A DNA stretch of 64,000 bases from Cryptomeria japonica (GCF_030272615.1 NC_081413.1:101702239-101766238); one strand, 5' to 3'; positions 12,900 to 24,619 are shown, counted from the first letter of the stretch. Notes: generated from the sequence alone by a model not told the origin. Made by a program: numbers and translations.

Positions 12900-13931
12900 T
12901 GTTGGTATTTTGGATATGTTGATATGGTTTTGTCATTGATGTCAACACTTGTCAACACTTGAGAAACACTTGGAGATCTTTGGTTATGTTCACCGACATG
13001 ATCAATGACTTATGCATAGTCACTAGTATCTGATTCACCGATAGGTTATATTGTTCACCGACACTGAGGATGGTCTGTTATCATCTGGAGATTACTTGGT
13101 TATATCAAAGACATTGTTTGGACACTTTATTTTGGTGATTTTTTCATTGGTCTAATCGGGTTTGCATATTTGCTGTTATTGGCAAATAGGTCCAGGATAT
13201 GCATCGACAAGCATATCTATTCCAGATTAGCACGACACGTCATGAAGATGACTTGTTATTATTGTAAATGCATTGAGCTGACACCATGCATCACATATTG
13301 ATTGATTTGTAATTGATTTTATTGTAATATCTTTTAGTGAGCTGACCTACTCATTTGGTCTTAGGTTTTGGTATAAATGTAAGATCTCATTTGTGAGATT
13401 GGAATAAGGATAGTGGAAAAGGATTGTAATAAGGTATATGCGAATATAAGAAGAGCTATACACACAGACATCATTCAAGATTGTGGGAAGGTTTGAAGAA
13501 GGCAAATCAGAGCTTAATCGGTACTGAATCCAGCATATGAAGATGTTATTTTGAGCAGTACATTATCATTGGATTTAACCATCCAATTGTAGTCAGTGTG
13601 ACTCCCATTTTGTGATTGAGAAGTGAGCTTTAGGCAGTTGTCCTTTCTGCATGTGCATACTCCATATTGTACACACATACTATCTGCAGTAGTATCATCT
13701 GATTGTGGGTAAGGTTTCCCACCATGGTTTTCCCCTTGCAGGGTTTCCACATACAAATAACTGTGTTATGTGTTGTGTATGTTATTTGTCTTTCTGTTTC
13801 ATGCATTAAACTTTACTGGTACTGTAATTAACTGTTAAACTGTCTACCGACATTAAAGTTTGGTTTACCGTTATTAAGTATTAAGTTTGGTTAAGTTAGT
13901 TTTGGTTTGAAGTTTATTGGACAACTGATTC

Positions 13932-13966
<35 letters not shown>

Positions 13967-13989
13967 TCAGTTGCCTTCGGGACCTAACA
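12900..13989 (+). repeat. 5' LTR of Copia B
   Basis: This 1,090-bp LTR starts TGTTGGTATTTTGG and ends GGGACCTAACA. It has repeated CACCGAC/CACCGAT motifs near 12990-13070, a GGTATAAATGTAAG TATA-like block at about 13370, and a run of 31 C at 13934-13964 just before CTCTCAG. The matching 3' LTR has a much shorter C run and an extra 65-bp repeat, so the two LTRs have diverged in length as well as by point changes. Confidence 0.93.
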
Positions 13990-13991
13990 AT

Positions 13992-14003
13992 TGGTATCAG
14001 AGC
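13992..14003 (+). other. Primer-binding site of Copia B (initiator tRNA-Met)
   Basis: TGGTATCAGAGC lies 2 bp after the LTR end. It matches the canonical plant Copia primer site, complementary to the 3' end of initiator methionine tRNA. Confidence 0.93.
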
Positions 14004-14046
14004 ATAGTCCTCTTTTTGCAGAAGTTTAACAACTTGAGGAGATCCT

Positions 14047-17000
14047 ATGTCTACTAACTATTTCAAGGATAGTCTAAAGCTTGATGGAACTAACTATGGC
14101 ATATGGAAGATCATGATGGAAACACATCTAAATTGCATTGGGAGGGACATATGGGATGTTACAAAGAATGGTTATGTTGTTCCTACTCAAGGTCAACCTA
14201 TTCCACCAACCTTGGCTAAAGATGAGGAAAATAATTGCAAAGCAAGAGAAGCACTCTTGAGCGCATTTTCTGATCAGCAAATCATGAGATTATTAGATAG
14301 ATCTACTACTAAAGCTATTTGGGATAAGTTGGAAACATTGAATGAAGGTGATACCACAATCAAAATTTCAAAACTGGAATGCTTCCGCGTCAGGTATGAA
14401 AATCTAAAAATGGAAGAAGATGAAAGGATTTCTGCTTTTATGGAAAGAGTAAATGAAATTGTTTTGGGCATGCAATGTTATGGAGGATCCTTAAGTGAAG
14501 ATGAAATTGTTTCTAAAGTTTTAAGAACTTTGCCACCAACATATAAAATGATAGTTACTGCTATAAATGAATTGAGAATAATGCCTAATACATTAGTATC
14601 TAGAGACACTTTGGTTGGAAAACTTTCAGCTTTTGAACTTAAGGAATTTGGTCCTGTTGCTACTATTAACACATATTTAGCTTTCAAAGCATCATCATCA
14701 TCATCTGAAAAATCTGATTGGAAAGCTTTTTATGCAAGAGAACTTGAAGAAATTAGAAAGGAGAATGAAGAACTTGAAGAACTTGAAGAACTTGAAGCAC
14801 TATTTGCAAGGAAAATGCCTAAAGGTCAAGTTGGAAGTAAGTATGAAGGTAAAGCACCATTTAAATATTTTAACTACAATAAGATTGGTCATATTGCTTC
14901 TAGGTGCCCTGATAGACATGCAAGATTGAAAGAAGAAGCTAAAAGAACATACAAGCCTAACCCTAAATATCAAAGGTACATATTTAAGAAGAATAGAGAC
15001 AAATCATGTTACTATGCTGATGAAGGAGTTATTGATGATTCTGATGAGGAACCGACAGACAATGGATGGGATTTTGTTGCAATAATAGAAGATCAACGGA
15101 CACCTACTACTCAATTGGCAGAGCAGGCCTTGACAACTAAAATTAAAGATAAGGATGAATGGATTATTGATTCAGGATGTTCACATCATATGATTGGTGA
15201 TAAGAGTAAATTCTTAACCTTTCAAGAATACAATGGAGGTCTAGTAAGATTTGGAGATGACAAAGCTTGTTTGATCAGAGGAAAATACACTATATCTTTT
15301 GATGGTAAGCATAATACTGATAATGTTTACTATGTTGAAGGTTTGAAGCACAATCTTTTGAGTGTTGGTCAATTAGTTGAAAAGGGATTTCAGTTACAAT
15401 TCAAGAATGGTAAATGCAAAATCATGAACAAAACTGGCTTAGAAATTGCAACCGGTAATCAGACTAGAGGTAATATCTTTTATTTGAATAACAATGATAA
15501 GACATGCTTGATTGCACATATTGATGAAATTTGGCTATGGCATAAGAGACCGTGTCATGTAAATTTTGATTGCATTGTGAAAATCAGTACAACTAAGGCA
15601 GTAAGAGATTTACCTAAGATTGTTAAGCTTCACAATCCGGTATGTAAGGAATGTCAATTTGGAAAACAAGTTAGAGCATCTTTTAAGAGTATACCAGAAA
15701 AATCCAATAATGTTCTTGACTTAATTCATACTGATTTATGAGGTCCAACGAGAACTAGAAGTTTACAAGCAGATAGGTATTTTATGATAATCATTGATGA
15801 CTATTCTAGAATGTGTTGGGTTACTTTTCTCAAGGAGAAATCAGAAGCTTTTGGGAAGTTCAAACTATTCAAGGTGATGGTAGAGAATGAAACTGGTAAG
15901 AAAATCAAATGTTTGAGATCAAATCAAGGAGGTGAATTCACATCTAAGGAATTTAATACATTTTATGAAGTGAATGGAATTAAAAGACAGTTATCAGCAC
16001 CTCAGACACCCCAACAAAATGGAGTTGTGGAAAGAAAGAACATAACTATTTTGGATGCAGCTAGAAGCATGATATCAGAAGCAAATCTACCTCATGTGTA
16101 TTGGAGAGAAGCAATCAATACAATTGTTTATACATTCAACATAGTTCACATCAAAGGTGAAACTGGTAAGACCCCTCATGAACTATGGTTTGGTAATACT
16201 CCTACTATTAAATATTTTAGAATATTTGGAAATAAATGCTATATTAGAAGAGATGAGTATATTGGCAAATTTTATCCTAGAAGTGATGAAGGAATATTTC
16301 TTGGTTATTCATCTAAGAGCAAGGCATATAGATGTTTTAATAAGAGATTGCAAAAAATCATTGAAAGTGCAAATGTGAAGATTGATGAACAATTTAGAGA
16401 TAATTCAAGGTACATAGATTCTGAACCGACAGTTGAGATAATCACAAATGAACCTAGTATGAGCACACTGATACAGAATGTTGATCCAGTCACACCGACA
16501 TCATCTAAAAATTCCATAGTGACTGAAGAACAACAACAAGTAAAAACACCCCGGTATGTTAGATTGAATCACTCTAAAAATCAGATAATTGGGAACAAGT
16601 ATCAAGGAGTTATGACTAGAGGAAGATTGGCAAATGAAGAGGTATGTCTTATTTCTCAAATTGAACCAGCATCAGTTAATGAGGCATGTGAAGATAAACA
16701 CTGGATTAAGGCTATGGAAGATTAATTGGAACAAATTGAAAAGAATAACACATGAACATTAGTTCCTTGGCCTAAAGAGAAAAATGTAATTGGAACTGAA
16801 TGGGTATTCAGAAATAAACTTAATGAAGATGGTAAGGTAATAAAAAACCAAGAAAGATTAGTATGTAAGGGATATTCACAGAAAGAAGGAATTGATTACA
16901 ATGAAACCTTTGCACTGGTAGCTAGAATTGAGGCAATCAGATTATTCTTAGCTTTTGCAGCACACAAGAACTATAAAGTATATCAAATGGATGTTAAATG

Positions 17001-18198
17001 TGCATTTCTAAATGGTGATCTTGAAGAAGAAGTTTACATTGAACAACCTGATGGATTTTGATTGATAGATGACAAAGATGTGGTTTGCAGGTTAAGGAAG
17101 GCTTTATATGGGCTAAAGCAAGCTCCTAGCGCTTGGTATGCTAGATTGGACAAATATCTTTTGAAGATTGGTTTCACTAAAGGTAATGCTAACAACAATC
17201 TATATTACAAAGTAACTAATGATGACATCTTGGTTATTGAAGTTTTTGTTGATGATATAATCTTTGGAGGAGAAGATGGATTATGTAAATACTTTTCTAA
17301 TAAGATGCAGGAAGAATTTGAAATGTCTATGATTGGGGAGATAAAATTCTTTTTAGGATTGCAGATCTCACAGACTGATAAAGGTATATTCATAAATCAA
17401 TCAAAATACTTGAAGGAATTACTTAAGAAATTTGGCATGGAAAACTCTAAACTAGTAAGTACACCTATGACTACAACTGATAAGCTATCCTTGAAGGATG
17501 AATCAACACATGTTAATTCAACTAGGTACAGGTCTATGATAGGAGGCTTACTGTATTTGACACAAATAAGAGCTGATATTATGAATGCAGTATGTATTGT
17601 TTCAAGATTTCAGAGTAATCCTAAAGAAAATCATGAATCAATAGTAAAAAGGATTTTTCGATATCTACAAGGTACAACAAATCTTGGTTTATGGTATCCT
17701 AAAGATGAAAACTTTGATTTATGTGCATACACCAATGCAAATTGGGTAGGAGATGTAGATGATAGAAAAAGCACCACCGGTCGAGCATTCTTTCTTGGTA
17801 GCAGATTAATCTCTTGGTTGAGCAAGAAACAAAGTTGCACATCTTTATCAACAACAGAATCAGAATATGTTGCAGCAACAACTAATTGTACACAAGTATT
17901 ATGGATTAAGAAAATGTTGAAGGATATAAAGGTAAAATGCAAGGAACCTATAATCATTTACTGTGATAATATGGCAGCAATTGATATATCAAAGAATCTG
18001 ATATTTCACTCAAAAACTAAACATGTTTCTATCAAATTCAATTTTCTGAAAGAGAATGTTGAAGCAAAAGAAGTGAAATCGGTTTATATAAATACTAAAG
18101 AGCAGATTGCAGATATCTTTACTAAACCTTTGCCTAAAGAAACTTTTGAATATCTTAGGGAGCAACTTGGAGTTATACCCTCACCGGTAGAAACTTAG
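14047..18198 (+). pseudogene. Gag-pol polyprotein of Copia B, one frame with four stops
   Basis: A single frame of about 1,384 codons opens at ATG 14047 and ends at 18198. Gag has LDGTNYGIWKIMM (residues 12-24) and a zinc knuckle at about 14866-14910 in which the first two Cys are Tyr. Protease DSGCSHHM is at about 15171. The gag-pre-integrase motif IWLWHKRPCHVNF follows. Integrase holds IIDDYSRMCWVTF and LRSNQGGEF (catalytic Asp to Asn). Reverse transcriptase has [19 protein letters not shown] and FVDD (usually YVDD). RNase H ends with YVAATTNCTQVLW and ADIFTKPLP. Stops lie at 15739 (TGA), 16723 (TAA), 16753 (TGA) and 17059 (TGA), all explicable by G-to-A or C-to-T. It is dead but otherwise collinear with functional Copia pol. 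Confidence 0.92.
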
Positions 18199-18571
18199 AT
18201 AGTTGGAGCATGGCATCAGACCGACAGAATTAATAGAGAAATATTTTTTTGGCTTTGATGAGGAGAGCTACTTCTCATGGGGAGTAGTTGGATAAATTGA
18301 TAAGTTGGTATTTTGTGATAAGTTATTTGAACTGATTGTATTTGGTTTTGTATTGCCTTGGCATTTGATGTCAAAGGGGGAGAGATATCTATGGAAAAAC
18401 GCATTATCTTTTAGGGAGAGATTATTCATTGGGGGAGAGATTGTTACTCTCCGTATCTGTATTTTGATGATCTCTTTTGGAGATTGTTGGTTTTTGGTTT
18501 TTTGGCATTTCTGCTTTGGCACTTAGTTGGTTTTTCCATCTTGTGTTGCCATCAATGCCAATGGGGGAGAT
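18199..18571 (+). other. Post-pol region of Copia B with repeated polypurine tracts
   Basis: This noncoding stretch lies between the pol stop and the 3' LTR. AAAGGGGGAGAGA (about 18371), ATTGGGGGAGAGATTG (about 18428) and AATGGGGGAGAT (about 18560, directly before the LTR) are three near-copies of a polypurine tract. Only the last sits at the LTR junction. Multiple upstream tracts are a described trait of Sireviruses. Confidence 0.7.
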
Positions 18572-18627
18572 TGTTGGTATTTTGGATATGTTGATATGGT
18601 TTTATCATTGATCTCAACACTTGTCAA

Positions 18628-19260
18628 AGAAATACAGGACTGGCCGCAAAAAGAAATGATTAAGGGAGACTTGAAGAATCTTGAAGATGTGATCAAAATC
18701 ATCAAAGATAAACCTGAGATTGATAATGAAATTATTATCAATCGGATTACTAAAACCAAGAAGGCCTTGAAGAAGTTTATGAATCACAACCTTGAGGTTT
18801 TGAAGGTCTTGTCTCAAAATATGAACACCCTGGTTGATTGTCTGGAGAAGAACCAACAAAACAAAGAGATTGTGATCATTGATGATATGCCGACCTCCAG
18901 CTTTGCTCCCCAATCCTCCAGATGAAGAACAAGGTAGACTACCAATGATTTGGAGATGAAGACTAAAGACATCCATTAGAAGCAAGAGAATAAAGACCCT
19001 AGAGAAGCTGCTAAGGCTATGATGATGCTAGTGAAGGACGCGAAAGAGTCTATAAATGTTTTTATCTGAAATGTAATACTGGTCTTGTTTGCTAGTCTCT
19101 CGTTGGATTTTTGCTGTCCTTTTCCCTAGCTACTATTTTTTCTGATGGTCTTCTGCAACTTTTCTTTCTATGTACTGTTCTCTCTTGCTTCTTTCTTTCT
19201 TATCTTTACGTTATGTAAGCAGGTTTTGGGTCCCTTAAAACCAAATTTTCCTTAATAAAA
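18628..19260 (+). mobile_element. 633-bp retroposed insert with 12-bp target duplication
   Basis: AACACTTGTCAA occurs at 18616-18627 and 19261-19272 and brackets a foreign 633-bp segment ending CCTTAATAAAA. A long target duplication with an A-rich end fits LINE-machinery retroposition. The left half encodes the C-terminus of an unknown lysine-rich protein: EIQDWPQKEMIKGDLKNLED at its start, a helical segment, then VIIDDMPTSS and a stop at 18923-18925. The right half is pyrimidine-rich, 3'-UTR-like, and has GGGTCCCTTAAAACC near the end. It is either a 5'-truncated element or a partial retrocopy of a transcript. I do not recognise the protein. Confidence 0.75.
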
Positions 19261-19304
19261 AACACTTGTCAACGCTTGAGAAACACTTGGAGATCTTTGG
19301 TTAT

Positions 19305-19434
19305 GTTCACCGGCATGATCAGTGGCTTATGCACAATCATCGATATCTGATTCATTGGTAGGTTATATTGTTCACTGACATGATTAGTGACTTATGCACA
19401 ATCACCGGTATCTGATTCATCGATAGGTTATATT
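19305..19434 (+). repeat. 65-bp tandem duplication in the 3' LTR of Copia B
   Basis: Units 19305-19369 and 19370-19434 both start GTTCAC and end GGTTATATT. The 5' LTR (12988-13052) and the related solo LTR (37773-38844) have one unit. The duplication therefore arose in this LTR alone. Confidence 0.85.
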
Positions 19435-20353
19435 GTTCACCAGCACTGAGGATGATCTGTTATCATCTGGAGATTACTTGGATATATTGAAGGCATTGTT
19501 TGGACACTTTGTTTTGGTGATTTTTTCATTGGTCTAATCGGGTTTGCATATTTGCTGTTACTGGCAAATAGGTCCAGGATATGCACCGACAAGCATATCT
19601 ATTCTAGATCAGCACAAAACGTCATGAAGATGACTTGTTATTATTATAAATGCATTGAGTCGACACCATGCATCGCATATTGATTCATTTGTAATTGATT
19701 TTATTGTAATATCTTTTAGTGAGCCGACCTACTCATTTGGTTTTAGGTTTTGGTATAAATGTAAGATCTCATTTGTGAGATTGGAATAAGGATAGTGGAA
19801 AAGGATTGTAATAAGGTATATGCAAATATAAGTAGAGCTATACACATAGACATCATTCAAGATTGAAGGAAGGTTTGAAGAAGGCAAATTAGAGCTTAAC
19901 TGGTACTGAATCCAACATATGAAGATATTATTTTGAGTAGTACATTATCATTGGATTTAACCATCCAATTGTAGTTAGTGTGACTCCCATTTTGTGATTG
20001 AGTAGTGAGCTCTAGGTAGTTGGCCTTTCTGCATGTGCAGACTCCATATTGTACACACATACTATTTGTAGTAGTATCATCTGATTGTGGGTAAGGTTTC
20101 TCATCGTGGTTTTTCCCCTTGCAAGGTTTCCACGTACAAATAACTATGTTATGTGTTGTGTATGTTATTTGTCTTTCTATTTCATGCATTAAACTTTACC
20201 GGTACTGCAATTAACTGTTAAACTGTCTATCGGCATTAAAGTTTGGTTTAGCAGTATTAAGTATTAAGTTTGGTTAAGTTAGTTTTGGTTTGAAGTTTAT
20301 TGGACAACTGATTCACCCCTCCCTCTCAGTTGCCTCTGGGACCTAACACATTC

Positions 20354-20742
20354 TTTTTTAGGTGACCAGTTAGTTTCATGGCACAACAAGAAGCAGGATT
20401 CACTCTCCTTATCTACTACCGAGGCATAATATATTGCTGCTACTACATGTTGTTCTCAGGTGTTATGGATGAAGCAGACTCTCAAGGACATTTAGATAGA
20501 AATATCTGACCGTATTTCGGTGTGATAACTCAAGTGCAATCAACATTTCAAAGAATCCAATTATGCACTCAAGGATAAAGCGCATTGCTATCAAACAACA
20601 CTTTCTCAGAGAGAAGGTTGCAGAGAAAGAAGTGAAGGTAGAATATGTTCCTATAAGTGAACAAGTTGTTGATATATTTACAAAACCTCTACCGGTAAAC
20701 ATATTTGAATATCTAAGACACAAGTTAGGATTTTCTCACTAG
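20354..20742 (+). pseudogene. RNase H end of Copia A pol (right half)
   Basis: The frame resumes at the right target copy of element B: FFLGDQLVSWHNKKQDSLSL, then STTEA, then AATTCCSQVLWMKQTLKDI. It continues through NISKNPIMHS, EYVPISEQVVDIFTKPLPV and FEYLRHKLGFSH to a stop at 20740-20742. Together with 10305-12894 this completes Copia A pol. One or two in-frame stops are visible, for example before YIAATTCC. Confidence 0.9.
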
Positions 20743-21368
20743 CTTTATGCACTTAAATGTGTATGGTGATCTGTCATTCAGGGGGAGTTCATAGCCATAC
20801 ATTTTTTACTCTTGGACCATATGCTGTATTGAGGGGGAGAATACACATCCCCAGCTTGTTTGTGATTTTCATAGTTGTGTTAGTTGTCTCTTCAATTTGT
20901 AGGACTGGAAGAATTTTTAGTATAAAAAAGGAAATTAGGTTTTTATGTTGCAATACCGACAGGTTTGGGACTTTGGAAAGTTTTCTATTAAATTTGTCCA
21001 TCTACCAAAGTCACAATCACCTTGATTGGGAGAGTAACTTCACCGAGGGAGAATGTACTCATTAGTCTGTGTTTGTGGTTGTTTTTAGTGTATTCAATTT
21101 GTACTTAATAAAAATCACAAATTGGACCACAGGGTGAAAGGGAAAAGTAGTTTGGCCTACCAAGAGATAAAATATAGTAGTTAATGAATTACTTGAAAAG
21201 GGGGAGACATCAAAAAAGTTGTCCTGGCCCTTTATCATTGTTGTCAAAGGGGGAGAAAGTTCACAGTTGGAGAAAGCACCGCAGTTGGAGATAGTGCATA
21301 TTTTGAGCCTGGGTTGTGGAGGCTAGCCCAATAATATGGGTGCTGACATCAATGCCAAAGGGGGAGAT
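20743..21368 (+). other. Post-pol region of Copia A with five polypurine-like tracts
   Basis: No gene is apparent. GGGGGAG-type tracts occur at about 20779, 20832, 21199, 21249 and 21358; the last (AAAGGGGGAGAT) abuts the 3' LTR. Small ORFs here overlap these noncoding repeats and have no recognisable domain. Confidence 0.7.
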
Positions 21369-22847
21369 TGTTGGCATTGTATTGTCATTGATGTCAACCG
21401 GTATGCAAGATATTGTTAACAAGATTGGATATTGTTGACATATTTATGTCAACCGGTAAGCAAGCAAACCTAGTAAGTGTAGTTCGATATAACATGACCT
21501 AACTGACAAAATAGTGAAGTGGACGATATGAAGGTTAACCAGTTAGTGTATACTGGTAGCATGTTTGGTCGGTGAATGAGTTTGAATTGACACAATCAAG
21601 TGAGATGGATGGTGACAGAGATGTCACATGGACTCCAAGTGGCGAACGTGCAGTGGTAGGTGAATGGTGCGTCAGTGAGGTAGTTGCCAACTAAGTCCAT
21701 ATTAAATATTGACTATGAAAAACACGGATTGGTTGCAAAGGATTGTGGCTCAAAGAAGATCGAAGGGAAGAGATTTTATTCTTTGACATCATGATCGAAT
21801 TAGGATATTTGATTGTCTTGTTGATCTAGAGAAAGAAATTGCTAGATCATTTATTGTGATCGACAAAATCAAGACTGATGAACATAGTCTAGTTTGCTAA
21901 ATATAGTAAACGTTCATAGGAAGAATAAAATAGGACATGGATTTTTGCTGTACTATTACAGGTTGCGATTCAAGAAAGATGAGATTCGATTTGATATGGA
22001 TTGAGGTCAGTGAAGAAAATCCTAAGCGCATAAAGTTTGGGTTTTTGTTTTGGCGGGAAAGCATATATATAAATATATAGATAAAAAACTTAAGTATGTG
22101 GATAGAGGATGCTTGATGAGAGATTTATGATACAGTGAATCTATGCAAGGAAAGAGTTGATTAGTCTGAATGTGATAGAAAATATTGAAGCGACTGAGTG
22201 TTGGAGAAGAACCAGTAAGGAAGGTTTAACTGGCAAGGGTTAAGGTAACCAGTAAACTGTTACAGAGGTTAACAGTCTGTTAAACTAGCAGTTTCTGAAC
22301 TGGTAAGAGAGAAACAAAGAGTGAAGGAGAGAAAAGAGAGATTCAAAGAAGATCCAGCAAGGAAAAAACTAATTTGTAGAGGATTCCAAAAGTAAGAATA
22401 GAAGACCGGTAGAAAAGAGAAGCAGTGAAACAGAAAGAAGTTTAACCGATAGAGTGAATAGTTTCTAGATGTTACAAAACTCATTTGTAACCAAGTGTTT
22501 ATCATTGTATTGATTTATATCTCATTGTATTTCACTGAGTGGGTGCTCGATGCAGGGGTTGGTGCTCCTTTGGGTAGGTGCCCATAAATTGCAAGGGGTT
22601 GGTTCCTTAAACATTGTAAATATATTTTTTCATTGTGAGGCTGGATTGGAGCAGTAGATCTCCAACAACTTTTCTCACTGAGATTTTTCCCACATTAGGT
22701 TTTCCTCGTATATCCGGTGTTATGTGATGTGCTTTTGTATGTGGTTGCTTGTTAGTGATTTCATTATCCTACCGGTTGGACACATTGTTTGAAATTGTTT
22801 ATAATCACTGATTCACCCCCCCTTTCTGTGATATCTTGTGTTCTACA
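21369..22847 (+). repeat. 3' LTR of Copia A
   Basis: This 1,479-bp LTR starts TGTTGGCATTGTATTG after the polypurine tract and ends GTGTTCTACA, followed by the CTTTT duplication. It is collinear with the 5' LTR once the D1 insert is removed. It gives the empty-site sequence that fixes the D1 boundaries. Confidence 0.9.
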
Positions 22848-22852
22848 CTTTT

Positions 22853-24610
22853 AACATGATATCTCCATGCTTATTTTACCAAATACTAAAATTTTGAGTC
22901 CCTTTCAAGTACCTGAAAAATCCTCTTTATTGCTTGTTCATGTAATTGATTCAGATTAACCTAAAATATCGCAACTAGATATACAACCTGCATAATATAT
23001 GGTCTAGAGATAGTTATATATAACAATCTTATAATCATAGATTTGCACTTCTGATCAACATCTAGAGATGTATCATATTTGCTTAATTTGAAACCAACAA
23101 TTAAAGGGGTAATAACCGGTTTACAATTCTCCATACCAAACTTCTTTAACATCTCTTTGACATATTTAGCTTGAGAGATAAATATTCCATCTTCCAATTG
23201 AGTAACTTGTAGACCAAGAAAGAATGATATCTCAACAATCATTGACATTTCAAATTATTTCTACATCTCTTATTCAAACTCTTTACATAGACCATCACTT
23301 CCTCCAAATATAATATCATGAACATAGACAACAACAATCAACAACTTGTTACCTTTAGCCTTAAAATAAAGATTTTGTAAGCAATACCTTAATTTTGAAG
23401 GTAACAACTTATTTCCAATATACATTAACTAGGTTAGCACCCTTCATCATAGTTCTATCTATCTCAATAAAAATCCTATTCTTCCTTTCTACCAAACCAT
23501 TCTGTTGAGGGGTTCTTAGAGCAAAAAAGTGTCTTCTTATATCATATTTCTCATAAAAATTATCAAATTAATTTATAGTAAATTCTCCTACTCTATCAGA
23601 TCTTAAACACTTGATTTTAGTATCAACTTTATTTTCTACCAATGATTTGAACACTTTAAATCTTTCAAAAGCTTTAGATTTCTCTTTAAAAAATGTAACT
23701 CATGTCATCCTAGAATAATTATCAATAAGTAATATGAAATACCTTTCTCCATTAAGTCTTTTTGTCCTTGTAGTCTTGCAAAGATCTACACGAATCATCT
23801 CCAAGGGTCTTGAAGTGGAATACTCATTGTTCTTAAAATTTGTCTTTGTCTGCTTTCCTAATTGACATTCCTTGCATGTAGTATCAGCAGGCTTTGTAAT
23901 CTTTGGCAAATATTTTATTGCTTTAGTATTACTAATATTTATCATATTATCAAAGTTGACATGTCCCATCTTTTTGTGCCATAACCAACACTCACTGCTC
24001 TGTGTCAAAAAACATCTATTTCCACTCTTGTCCTTTATGTAATAAACATTTCCATTTGTTCTAATACCTTCTGCTACCATTCTTCAAAGTTTTCCTTTTC
24101 TAATCATAAATCTAATCTTACTAAATAAAACTTAATCTTACTAAATAAAACTTCATAACCTTTATTGCACATCTGACTAACACTTAGAAGACTATGTCTC
24201 AAACCTTCGACATAATAAACATCATTAGTTTTATGCTTATCATCAATTGAGATACTCTTAGTTCTTCAAATAGGTGCAATTTTATTGATCCTTTATCATA
24301 CTTTTTTAAGATTGATTAATTTCTCTTTGTCACCGATCATATGATTTGAACATCCAAAATTGATGATCCAAGCTCTCGGTTCAATCTTAGCATGCAAGGC
24401 AGTCTTTTCTCTTGCTATCTTTTTGTTATCTTCAACATCTTCTTGTCTTTAAAATTTCTCAAAATTATTCTCCTCTATGGCCAAAATAAGTGATTCTTCA
24501 TTCAAGTCATAGCCATCTTCTTCCTTAGATGAATGTGTCTCGATATAACACATACTTCTTTTCCCTTTATCTCTATCATTTGTCCTTTTCTTAAAATCAT
24601 GCTAAGGTGA
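22853..24610 (-). pseudogene. Gag-pol remnant of Copia C (minus strand)
   Basis: Read from 24610 downward: a charged gag tail (KKRTNDRDKGKRSM), protease INFGCSNHMIG near 24350 (DSG lost), and KHSLL-type text. Next is the gag-pre-integrase motif CWLWHKKMGHVNF (about 23985) and integrase LINDNYSRMT-like text near 23705, then LRTPQQNGLVERKNR (about 23490). Integrase then joins directly to reverse transcriptase at about 23400, with YVHD where YVDD is expected (about 23318), so roughly 1 kb is deleted. SFFLGLQVTQLEDGIF (about 23215) and SRPYIMQVVYLV (about 22980) follow. The rest of RNase H is at 2923-3127, beyond Copia A. The 5' part is cut by Gypsy F. Confidence 0.85.
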
Positions 24611-24619
24611 AAAATGATG

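Larger units (their letters stand above)
12900..20348 (+). mobile_element. Ty1/Copia retrotransposon B, full length, nested in A
   Basis: B is bounded by TGTTGG and CCTAACA LTR ends and flanked by a perfect duplication CATTC (12895-12899 and 20349-20353). Removing B and one CATTC joins GGTGCATTC to TTTTTAGGTGAC, restoring the host RNase H reading GAFFLGDQLVSW. It has both LTRs, an intact primer site, a single gag-pol frame with only four stops, and a polypurine tract. It is the best-preserved element in the window. A 633-bp retroposon sits in its 3' LTR. A solo LTR of the same family lies at 37773-38844. Confidence 0.93.
18572..20348 (+). repeat. 3' LTR of Copia B (with retroposon and 65-bp duplication)
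   Basis: It starts TGTTGGTATTTTGG as in the 5' copy and ends GGGACCTAACA. The length of 1,777 bp is explained by a 633-bp insert plus its 12-bp target duplication (18628-19272), an extra 65-bp tandem unit (19305-19434), and a C run shortened to CCCCTCCC. The remainder is collinear with 12900-13989. Confidence 0.9.
3128..22847 (+). mobile_element. Ty1/Copia retrotransposon A, full length, nested and broken
   Basis: Element A runs from its 5' LTR (3128) to the end of its 3' LTR (22847) and is flanked by a perfect 5-bp duplication CTTTT (3123-3127 and 22848-22852). The internal order is primer site, gag with several zinc knuckles, protease, integrase, reverse transcriptase and RNase H, which is Copia order. 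Foreign insertions account for over half its length: solo LTRs at 4284-5990 and 6475-8099, and Copia B at 12900-20348. It landed in the RNase H region of older Copia C, whose remains flank it on both sides. Five G-rich polypurine-like tracts before the 3' LTR recall Sireviruses. The lineage call is inference. Confidence 0.9.

Noticed and set aside
18527-18925. A 132-codon frame as one gene
   Set aside because: Its first third is post-pol and LTR sequence of Copia B. Only the part after 18628 belongs to the retroposed insert, so the start codon is accidental.
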